Shown here: one piece after another, positions 12,264 to 21,286 of the stretch
Numbering within the stretch: position 1 is the stretch's first letter
Layout of the letters: every line of letters begins with the position of its first letter
From: Allodiplogaster sudhausi
Taxonomy: Eukaryota; Nematoda; Chromadorea; Rhabditida; Diplogasteridae
Direction of reading: 5' to 3'
Length of the DNA stretch: 64,000 nucleotides
Assembly: GCA_945643635.1 (NCBI GenBank)
Contig: CALZFC010000072.1
Location: 1,102,501 to 1,166,500, forward strand
Notes under the pieces: generated by a model
What the model was told of the DNA's origin: nothing
Seen by the model: the letters and a program-made list of their open reading frames with translations, nothing else
The model's database searches: none
Program-made: the position numbers and the translations under genes

Positions 12264-14567
12264 TCAGGAGGTAGAGGCGTCTCGGAAGATTTCCGCCACC
12301 TTCTCACCTGGAATTGAAAAAAAAATCATATTGTCGATGTCTGTGCACGACAGCTCTCGGAAGCTCTCTGAGAACTCTGAGTAAATGAATCTCTCCCTCT
12401 CTCTCTCCCTCTCTCTCTCTGTCTCTCTCCCTCTCTCTCTTTCTCTCTCTCACTCTCTCTCTTTCTCTCTCTCTGTCTCTCTCTCTTTCTCTTTCTCTCT
12501 CTCTGTCTCTCTCTCTCTCTGTCTCTCCCTCGCCCTCTCCCTTTCTCACATTATCAACCAACTCACACTTTCCACAAGCTTGCGGGCATTGTTCATAGCC
12601 AGCTTCGGAAGTGCACAAGTCTTTATTGTCAGCCATGCGCAATGGACACCTGGAAAGTTTAAGCTTGATTAATTTTTACTTCTTTATTTTTATTTGACAC
12701 TGTCCAGAAGTAGAGTGACAATGAGAACTGTCTAACTCTTAACTGTCTTATTGACCGTTCTTAAAGCCACTTGTTCTTTTCGAAAATGAAATAGTTGTAC
12801 GGGGGGGGGACTAGGTTCGCTTTACTGTATTATCACGAAACAGTCCACTTACTGGCTATGGTCGACGCACCTCTTTGTTGGCCATTTATAGTCCCCTAAA
12901 CTGAGAGAAATTGAATTGTTTAATTCAAAGGTTTTCAGGAAGTTGAATTGTTAAGTTCAACGGTTTTCAGGAGGTTGAATTGTATAGCTCAAAGATTTTC
13001 AAGAAGTTGAATTGTTTAGTCAACGGGTTTTCAGGAAGTTGAATTGTTTAGTTCAACGGGTTTTCAAGAAGTTGAATTGTTTAGTTCAACGGGTTTTCAA
13101 GAAGTTGAATTGTTTAGTTCAACGGGTTTTCAGGAAGTTGAATTGTTTAGTTCAAAGGTTTTCATTCTATAGTTACTTGAAGCAACAATGAGAAGCAACA
13201 AAAAAAAGCAGCTTACACTTACATCCGCTACTACAGAATGCGCATGTATACGGGCATCTCATCTTCCAGTTGGCAATGCTTGACCATCTAGAGACACAGG
13301 CAGCATTCGCGTTCGCAACCCTGCATCTGAAAAAGTGAGGGAAGCATCATTCATATGAGATTGAAGAAGAGTGTTGTTGATATCCAAGTTTTACATCAAC
13401 CAACTTCTTGCTGGGGGGGAGGAGGAAAGCGTATTTATGACATTTGGGTCTATTAATTTTCCCATTTATTTTCCCGGGTCATCTTTCCTAATAAAAGCGG
13501 ACGAAAGATGGAGAGATGCGATAGCAACATTAAATAGATTATATTTATAATTGAAAAATAATTTTTAAAAAAAACTAGCTCTTCTTCGGTAGCAGTATCC
13601 TTGCAGTTCTGATTGCTGCCTGAAAAAAAAATTGAACGAAGTTTGATTTATCAAATATTGAGCATTGGTAAACGTGTCATACCTCCTGCCATTGGAGGCA
13701 TATATGGAGGCATATAGGGGTTGTAGTTGGAGAGGTAGGCGGTAGTTGGGTGGGTTGTGGGTGCGGAGGCGGTAGTAGTATCTGGCTGGGTTGTGGTGTC
13801 GGGGGTAGTAGTAGTTTCTGGCTGGGTCGTGGAGTCGGGGGTAGTAGCAGTTTCAGGCTGGGTCGTGGTGTCGGAGGCGGTGGTAGTTGTTGGCTGGGTC
13901 GTGGTGTCGGAGGCGGTAGCAGTTTCTGGCTGGGTCGTGGTGTCGGAGGCGGTAGTAGTATCTGGCTGGGTTGTGGTGTCGGGGGTAGTAGTAGTTTCTG
14001 GCTGGGTCGTGGAGTCGGGGGTAGTAGCAGTTTCAGGCTGGGTCGTGGTGTCGGAGGCGGTGGTAGTTGTTGGCTGGGTCGTGGTGTCGGAGGCGGTAGC
14101 AGTTTCTGGCTGGGTCGTGGTGTCGGAGGCGATAGTAGTTTCTGGCTGGGTCGTGGTGGCGGTGGCGGTAGTAGTCGTTGGCGCCTTTGACGAAGCGGCA
14201 GTGCAAGAAGCTTCCTGTGAAATCCATACTACAAAAGCTGGCTGCTGCTCAATTTATCTTGATGATAAATTTCTAAGGAAAATAAAAAAATAAAAGCCAG
14301 AAAAAAAAGAGTGAATAAAGAAGAATTCACTTCTGCCGGGTCACAGCAGCAACTCTCCGAATTGCAGACAGCGTTTTCCAGGAACGCACGGCAACCGCTC
14401 TCATTGCCAGATGTGCAAGACATCTATTTAAGAAATAAGAGCGAATGATTATCATTATATTAAAAAAAAAAATCATTTCGAAATAACAATGATAAAAAAC
14501 GAACACATTGTGCTCCTCCTCGAGCAGGCAACGAAGTAAAGAAGACGTAAAGTAGAAGCAGCCTCAT
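12264..14567 (-). CDS. Secreted mucin-like protein with ShKT domains, complete, 333 aa
   Basis: Predicted secreted or surface-coat glycoprotein. Eight exons (minus): 14,567-14,505; 14,423-14,331; 14,214-13,683; 13,619-13,580; 13,326-13,223; 12,895-12,853; 12,649-12,567; 12,307-12,264. Lengths sum to 1,002 nt in one frame. It begins with a signal peptide (MRLLLLYVFFTSLPARGGA), then a Cys-rich ShKT-like module. A roughly 160-residue Thr/Pro/Ser region follows, built of 12-residue units near TTTQPETATASD and expected to be O-glycosylated. Then come PYMPPYMPP and two six-cysteine ShKT domains: the first ends CPYTCAFC, the second spans C-V-D-H through CPQACGKC. In nematode proteins ShKT modules often accompany mucins, peptidases and tyrosinases; some ShKT peptides block potassium channels, but nothing here shows that. 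The intron at 13,579 needs a GC donor (GCTAGT). The lectin gene downstream is in the same orientation. Confidence 0.88.
12388..12542. repeat. (CT)n tract inside the last intron of the ShKT mucin gene
   Basis: On the coding strand this is (GA)n, starting about 25 nt after the GTGAGT donor. The Arg/Glu-rich frame over it is intron sequence. Confidence 0.9.
12906..13165. repeat. 34-bp minisatellite, about 8 copies
   Basis: Tandem units near gttgaattgtttagttc followed by aacgggttttcaagaa. Several central copies are almost identical; the outer ones have drifted. Each unit contains ttgaa and ttcaa about 8 nt apart, so single copies can form small hairpins. It fills the intron between two ShKT exons. 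Confidence 0.92.
13772..14131. repeat. Perfect 180-bp tandem duplication (five 36-bp mucin units)
   Basis: About 13,772-13,951 and 13,952-14,131 match base for base. Each holds five 36-bp (12-codon) units of the mucin exon. Neighbouring units outside the block are diverged, so the duplication is recent, or the two copies have been homogenised. Confidence 0.9.
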
Positions 14568-15202
14568 CTCTTCGATTGAACCAAGTGCCGAATGGGCAGA
14601 ACGCGTCTCTCCGTCGAAGAGAAATGTGAACCCCAATTCTTGCAACCGTGACCGTTCGAGATGAACATCAGAGTACAGAGAGAGATATTCCAGTTTTTCT
14701 CCCATCATTCTTATCTGCCACTCTCTGATGCACTCAATCTCACACAAGCACTCACACTGTTTGAAATGTCGCACATGTCGCGACAATTTTAAAAGTGTGA
14801 CTGATAATGTTTAGATGTTCGAACGGAGAATAGATGGCAGTGACATCCAACTACATTTTTCTCTAAACACTAATCTCTTGCGGCTATGTATGTACCTTTC
14901 TTGTAGGTTCTACCACGGATGTATCTACATACCTGCTATTTCTACCACGAGACAAGCGATTGGAATCAACGACACTGGTCATATGCTACTGGTTGATAAC
15001 AGATAGATGTGAATGAAATGAAACATTTGATGAGCACCAATTTTCAATTGCCGGATTCTTGGGCTTCTAACAGAGTAGAACAAATGTTTAGGAAGCATGT
15101 TTGAAATTGAAGCTAAGATTTTATCGGAAGACTTTTCATGTAAAGCTGTCACATGTATGACCCATTCCCTGTCCTCGAGGACTCTTTTCCATTCTCATAC
15201 CA

Positions 15203-15487
15203 TTAGTCCCCAATGTCATTCTTTTCTGAGGCCACTCTTATTAGTGCCGACACAAGTGTCATGACTACGGTCATATTCCTCATATAATTTACGGCTAATA
15301 TATTTACATATAGTCTTACGCGTTCTTGAGTAAGGCTACGTGCCCATGTTGGCTTTGCTTTAGCCATTATATTCAGTCTTTTGTTTCGAGCTCCAAGTGA
15401 GCGGTCTCTCCGGTTTGTGTTGCGCTTTGGCCAGGCTTTGGTGCAAAGAAAGCTGGTCGTTTGAACCCTTTCCCTCGTCGTCGACAT
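15203..15487 (-). CDS. Hypothetical 94-aa open frame with one hydrophobic segment
   Basis: ATG to stop without interruption. The protein is basic at first, then has a hydrophobic C-terminal stretch (LYVNILAVNYMRNMTVVMTL). The R-N after a LAV-type segment weakly recalls DUF599 membrane proteins, but this is memory only and could be chance. It could be a relic exon. No splice partners were found. Confidence 0.25.
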   Translation of the reverse strand: MSTTRERVQTTSFLCTKAWPKRNTNRRDRSLGARNKRLNIMAKAKPTWARSLTQERVRLYVNILAVNYMRNMTVVMTLVSALIRVASEKNDIGD

Positions 15488-15609
15488 CTCAAGCTGTAGA
15501 AGAAGAGTAGCAGAGGCTACTACAAAGCAAGTTGGAGAGCCCTTTCGTTGTCAATCTACCTTGCTTAAACGGTTTCGATGAAGTTACACTAACAAAAAAA
15601 AAGGAAGAG

Positions 15610-15830
15610 GGATGGAGAAAGAGGGAGAGAGAGCGAGAGGGAGGGAGAGAGAGCGAGAGAGGGAGAGAGAGAGAGGGAGAGAGAGAGGGAGAGAGAGAGG
15701 GAGAGAGAGAGAGGGAGAGAGAGAGAGAGGGAGAGAGAGAGAGAGGGAGGGAGAGAGAGCGAGAGAGAGAGAGAGAGAGAGCGGGAGGGAGAGAGGGAGA
15801 GAGAGAGAGAGGGAGAGAGAGAGAGAACAC
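15610..15830. repeat. (GA)n purine tract
   Basis: About 220 bp of GAGAGG/GAGAGA. All six frames are spuriously open. A matching CT-rich tract follows only much later, at 16,410. Confidence 0.95.
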
Positions 15831-16407
15831 GATGGAGATAAAGTGAAAAGTGAATTGGGATGGAGAGTGCCGTTGAGTGGTGGGCTGTGAAAACTGCCCA
15901 CTTCATATTCATGCTTCTCCATTCAGTCCCTCTTTCCTTATATCGCTTTCTCTCCCTCCCTCTAATTCTTGTGTATATTTTCGATCTGGCTCAAGATCAA
16001 TCAATAACATATGAATTGTGATACATATGTATATACATATTCCCCATTTTTTTAGGCAATAAGATTGGAAAAAGATTTAATTGTCTTTTTCGCTCCCAAA
16101 TCTAGGAAGAAATAAAAGCAACAAATGAAGATTACAGTTCAAGTTCGTCAGAAATAATATATGTATATGTAATACTTATTGTTAGTATCTCTTCAGATTT
16201 GCTGACGATTTTAGACTATCCGTGTAGCCCCCCCCCCTCTTTTCCTCGTCAACTTTCTATTTATAATACACTCGTTCGCCGCATTACACTTCCATGTATT
16301 TCTGAGTCGTTGAAGTCATATTTTATGCATATTTGATAAATATAGTTTGCTCTGCGTCAATTTCTCACTCTGTCCACCATCTTTCCTACTATTGTCTTTC
16401 TTTCCAT

Positions 16408-16535
16408 CTCTCACTCTGTCTCTCTCTCTCTCTCTTTCTCTATCTCTCTCTTTCTCTCTCTCTCTCTCCCTTTCTCTCTCTCTCTCTTTCTCTCTCTCTT
16501 CCTCTCTCTCTCTATCTATCTCTCTCTCTCTCTCA
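16408..16535. repeat. (CT)n pyrimidine tract
   Basis: Simple CTCTCT sequence with TATC interruptions, immediately before the GC-rich block at 16,538-16,675. Confidence 0.95.
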
Positions 16536-16537
16536 CG

Positions 16538-16675
16538 TCACACAGATACACGTCCGTCGGCAGAGTAGATGAAGAGCGGCGGGCGCGGCGTCGCAGAGGC
16601 CCGCCGCTCGCCACGCGCTGCACGTCGCGGACGACGCAGAGTCGCGTTGAAGTAGACACGCAGTAGAAGCGCCGA
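16538..16675 (-). CDS. Possible terminal exon, 46 codons
   Basis: A GC-rich block in AT-rich surroundings, as exons are elsewhere in this window. Minus strand: acceptor TTTTGTCAG, then an open frame beginning SALLLRVYFNATLRRP and ending SADGRVSV and TGA. It could be an alternative last exon of the gene at 17,057-18,384: a weak GTGCCA donor lies in that gene's last exon in matching phase 0. It could also be an unrelated fragment. Confidence 0.3.
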   Translation of the reverse strand, partial: SALLLRVYFNATLRRPRRAARGERRASATPRPPLFIYSADGRVSV

Positions 16676-17056
16676 CTGACAAAAGCGCGAATCGATGAAG
16701 GATAAAAATTTTAAATTTTTCCGCAAAAAAAAAAAATTCGAAGTCATATGTATGTACTATAACAAAAGCGTATAAAAACAATTAAAAAAACACGTATGAA
16801 TCATTGTAAAAATAAATTAATAATGATAATAATAATAATAACAGTAATAATAATAAACCCGGATAAGACGGCAACGAACGCGATTCGAGTTCGGCTTCCT
16901 TTAAAAAAATAGCATTTTATATTTGCTTCAATAAATCTACTCGACGCCCTTTGGTAGTAGGCTGATCGTGATTTAAGGATTTAAAAAAAGAAAGAACGTG
17001 CCAAAATAAAAGATTCTTGTGAAGCATTAGAAATGTAAATGTAATTGTTTTTGTTT

Positions 17057-18384
17057 TCAAACACCGACTGGCACAATTCGATGCTGTATGTCATCGTAGA
17101 GCGAAGCCGTCTCGTCCCGTGTCGGGCACCGAAAGAGGCATCGACGCGGCTCTGTCGCTGCTGAGAGAGAGACGACAGAGAGAGAAAGAAAGAGAGAGAG
17201 AGAGAACGAGAGAACGAGAGAGAACAGAGAGAGAGAGGAAGAGAAAGAAAGAGAGAAAGTGAGAGAAAGATAGAGAGGAAGAGCGAGACGGTCTGACAAG
17301 AGAGCTGGAAGTCCTCTCTCTGTCTCTCTCTCTCTCTCTCTTTGTTCTCTCTCGTTCTCTCTCTCTCTCTCGCGCTCTCTCTCTGTTTCTCTCTCGTTCT
17401 CTTTTCTCTCTCTCTCTCTCACCTCCATTCCCGTCGGTCAGCTGCGCCGTGAGCAGCTGAATGAGCAGTCCGAGCTGCCGCTCGAGTCCCGGCTGCATCG
17501 TGGTTGTTGTTGTCGTCGTTGTGGCTGTTGCTGTGATGATTGACGAGGAGCCAGAGGCAGAAGAAGCTGGCACGCCGCCAAGATTGGGCATGGCTAAAAG
17601 GTTATAAAGCTCTCTCGAAATATATTCACACAGCGCAGACAGTATAGTTCGGTCAGGGCGAACAATCTCAAACCGAACTATCCGCAGCGTGATTATAGTT
17701 CAGAACTATCTGCGCCGCTGTGTGTACATATCCGCCGATCGATTTCTAACTAGCATAAAAATAAATAAATAAAGGAACAAATATGTATATAGTACATCTT
17801 CTCTTTTGAAAATTGTAGCAAAATATAGAAAAAAGATTTGTTGCAAAAATATATATATATATTCAATGTTGAAAACGGTGCCCTTGCCTTGTTGTAGCAG
17901 GCTCATCAGCTCGAAAGGCAGCGATGCCGCCGCTGCTTCGTCTCTTAAGAGAAGTTGAGGTGGTGGTGATGGCGGCGGCGTAGCCACTGCTGATATTGAC
18001 GATGGCGGCGCATCGGGCAAGAGAGGAGCTGCTAGATTTTTTAAAAGTATTTTAAGTTCATAGAAAAAAGTGACATAGAATTTATAGGTTAAAAAAAGAA
18101 ACATCAAGGGTCAGAAAAAAATTAATAGGACTTTTTTCAAAAATATTTTCTCGAATATAAACATAGTTACTAGTCTTTGTTTAGTAGTAAATAAGTTAGG
18201 AAGAGAAAAAAGTGTGCGCCTTGCTTGTAATCGCCGAAACGAAAGGGGCAGCTGAAGTGTCTTCGGCGGCGCTCTCTTTCCCATTCCGCTGCTGCTGCTG
18301 CAGTGCAACGAGCACGACGAGCGCGAGGAGGGTGGCCGTGTTCGCGACCGCGACGCATGAGATGCACGAGACGCGGCAGTTCAT
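17057..18384 (-). CDS. Gln/Pro/Thr-rich protein with N-terminal membrane or signal segment, 192 aa
   Basis: Four exons (minus): 18,384-18,225; 18,031-17,888; 17,593-17,423; 17,160-17,057. The 579 nt read continuously from ATG to TGA. The first 31 residues hold a hydrophobic stretch (TATLLALVVLVAL), which could be a late signal peptide or type II anchor. QQQQ, Pro/Ala-rich sequence, an LPFELMSLLQQ helix, an eight-Thr run, a similar amphipathic helix (LERQLGLLIQLLTAQL) and a Cys/Arg-rich tail follow. Both helices are short leucine heptad-like motifs. I recognise no family. Introns 1 and 2 both have GC donors (GCAAGG at 18,224 and GCAAGG at 17,887), and the frame is restored across each. Intron 3 consists of paired GA and CT tracts. 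An in-frame upstream start at 18,498 is possible. Confidence 0.7.
17161..17422. repeat. Self-complementary intron made of GA and CT tracts
   Basis: This is intron 3 of the 192-aa gene. On the coding strand it begins GTGAGAGAGA and ends CTCTCTCTCAG, and both halves are almost pure GA or CT. The halves are complementary over about 110 bp around a short spacer, so the pre-mRNA could fold with its two splice sites side by side. Confidence 0.85.
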
Positions 18385-19546
18385 GAGACGAGCGTGAACG
18401 CCAGCCGGCGCACGCCTACTATGCCTTGAAAAGGACGATTTAAAAAACCACGTTTGAACTCGCGCCTTTTTGCCTGACTGAAGGGCCAGAGATAGCATTA
18501 GATTTAGAGAGACGACGACTACAATACCATTTCCAAGAGATTACGTTTGTTTCATGAACGGTAAAAAAAATTCTTCTTCCTTAGGATTACGAATATTTTC
18601 ACAAACATGTAATTATATGTACTTACATACAAAGCTACTGTGTAATGAAGTCTTAAGATACATGCCTCGATCTATGTACATAGTAGATTGATGCGATTCC
18701 TATAGAGTAACGAGAAACAATGTGCTTAGTTAGTGATACATATGTATGTACATACATATGTAATAAAATGTGCCATCTATCAAGTTCTTATATTGAGAAG
18801 CCTTTAGAAAAGCCTATTGGTATGAAAAAAAGTTTAATTGAAAATAATTATATCCCTTTTCATCTTGCTTTCACCCACCGAGCCCAGTTCCTGATTGTCG
18901 AATAAACTTTGTGCTTTTGTTGTTTAAGAAACAGGAGAATAAAACATAAAAATGTTAGAAAAAAAAACCAACATGAATATACTGCGGCGGCTGCATTGTC
19001 GATTGGAATTGCGGACGGCTTGTATTAGGAGCAGAAATCAGACGGAAGAAAAAAAGAATGAAGAAAAGTTAAGCGATATTGAATGCTAATTACAACTATC
19101 GCGTTAATCTAGCAATGCTACGTGATTTTCGAAAGGTAAGAGATTAGAAAGACGCGTCACGTAGAGGATACTACATCAGCAAGCTATAATGTGTGATGTG
19201 TAATATGTAGCTTAAGAGTATCTCCACAACAGAAAGGGAGAGAATGACAGAAAAAAAATTTAAAGCAAAATTTTTAATAAGTTTTTTTGAAATCCTTGCT
19301 AAAATCGACCGTAACGTTTGCATCATAATCGAAATGTTGTTTTATTAATAATGCCGACGGCCTTGCTTCATGCTAAAGTCGCTAATGTCATGAAACCGGC
19401 TTGGCTGCTTGCTTAGAAAAAGAAGAGGCACTAGTGAATAGGCAGAGATGATGATGATAGTTTTTCTTTCCTCGCGCTTCTCCTTCATAATGTTTTTTTC
19501 GCGTCGCTTTCTCACTCTTCTCTTTCTTCCTATACGTCTCTCTCTC

Positions 19547-19578
<32 letters not shown>

Positions 19579-20919
19579 TCTCGTTCACTCACTGTCTCTT
19601 TTTCCCTTTCTCTCTCTCTCTCTCTCTCTCGTTCACTCTCTCTCTCTTTCTCTGTCTCTTTCTCTCTCTGTCTCTGTATCTCTCTCTTTCTCTCTCTCTC
19701 TCACTCCTTCTCCACGTTTCTCTCATCGAGATTGAAAGGGAGAGATGGTGAAAGAGCGTTGTTTTTGCAATGCGCGATTCATGCAATGAAACGTCATAGA
19801 GAAGCTCATTACTAGAGATCAAGAGATCAGAATGAATAAATTCCCTGTGTTGTTTTGTAAAAGTAGAGCTAGAAATAAGTGATAAATAAAGAAAATAAAA
19901 TAAAATAAAATAAAATAAAGCGATATTTATGTATAGTTCCCAATTCTTCCAAGCTCATGCCTCATCCAAAATCCTAAATATGCAATGTCTACCACAAGCG
20001 ACATGCAACACTTTCATTCTTCTCAAGTTCCTATTCCCCCCTCTAATTCGTCAGTTAATTTATAGCGCTCTTCTTATCGGTTGTGATAATTTAAGTCGTC
20101 ATTTTAAGCGTGTGTCAACATGTCAGGGAAAAGATTCAAGCGCAAAAACAATTCCTTTTTGGGTTTTTATTTATTTTATTTTCCAGGTTTATTATCGTGC
20201 TGTCTCCTTCTCGCCCCCGCTCTCACTCTCTAAGCCTCTCTGTCTTTCTCACACGCACACCATATCTCCTCCATCTCTACCCGCTCTCTTTTCTGTTAGC
20301 CTGGGTTGGATAGGTAACCTCCGTCCTTTGGCACTTGCTAATTGTGAGATGGTGAGAGAAAAAGAGCATCCGGGATGAGCAAAGTCAAGTTAAAGAATAA
20401 AGATGGTTAATTATAGGTTGTCATTTCTCTCCCTCTTTTTCTCTCTCTCTCTCTATCTCTCTCTCTTTCTCGCTCTCTTTCTCTCACTCTCTCTCTCTCT
20501 GTGTTGCAGATAAGAAGAGAAAACGACAACATTTGAACTCGAGAAAGATACAGAGACAGAGAGAGAGTGCAGAGTTAGAGAGTATTAGTGACAGAGAGGA
20601 AAATAATGAGAACTGAAGGACAATGCAGTAATGTGCGCCGAGAAGGGCAGAGGTCATGAGAATTGACATGTAATGTTTTTTTACCATTCTTATACTTCGT
20701 CCAGTTCCTGCTCTTTTTCTCTTTTTTTCTGGCCGGATATAAAATGTCATTCAGTTCGTCCCTTTTTAATTCCTAGAAAAAAAAACTTATTTCTTATGCA
20801 GACTAAATTCGAAAACTTCTCCAATCAGTCTTTCAGCCCCTGTCTCTCTCTCTGTCTGTCAATCTGTCTCCCTCTCTCTCTCTCGTTCTATCGCTGTCGC
20901 TCTGTCTCTTCTCCCTATC

Positions 20920-20960
<41 letters not shown>

Positions 20961-21286
20961 ATTTCGAATCATTTCAGGGTGGAAAGGAGAAGCGCCTCCG
21001 GTCAGGCCCGTTCTCCTCGCCGAGTCATCATTATTTTCGATAACTCGGAGACAAAACAGACCTAGAAACTGCTCTAACGACAGCAAAAACCCACCCTTTC
21101 TTCTTCTTCTTCTTCCTTAGTTCTGCAATACCAATATATGTTCATGGCGCACCACATTCTTCTGCGCCTATCCAAGAATCGCAGCTAGACATCCTACTTT
21201 CTACTACTACTACTACTACTAACTATTTACTTCTTCGGCCCGTCAACACCTACCCAAAAGCTACCGTATTCCACCCCACCGTTTCC
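18385..21286. other. Intergenic with CT/GA tracts; no gene seen
   Basis: Between a minus-strand and a plus-strand gene, so it should hold both promoters. CT tracts lie at about 19,537-19,708, 20,440-20,500 and 20,842-20,955, and a short (CTA)n run near 21,200. A 24-bp perfect palindrome built from acatatgtatgt and its inverse lies near 18,738. A Gln/Pro-rich open stretch at about 18,980-19,035 (-) might be another exon of the preceding gene, but I cannot join it. Confidence 0.5.

Noticed and set aside
13750..14190. Gly/Val/Trp-rich plus-strand frames over the mucin repeat.
   Set aside because: They mirror the minus-strand Thr/Pro repeat, whose exon has correct splice sites and continuous phase with seven other exons.
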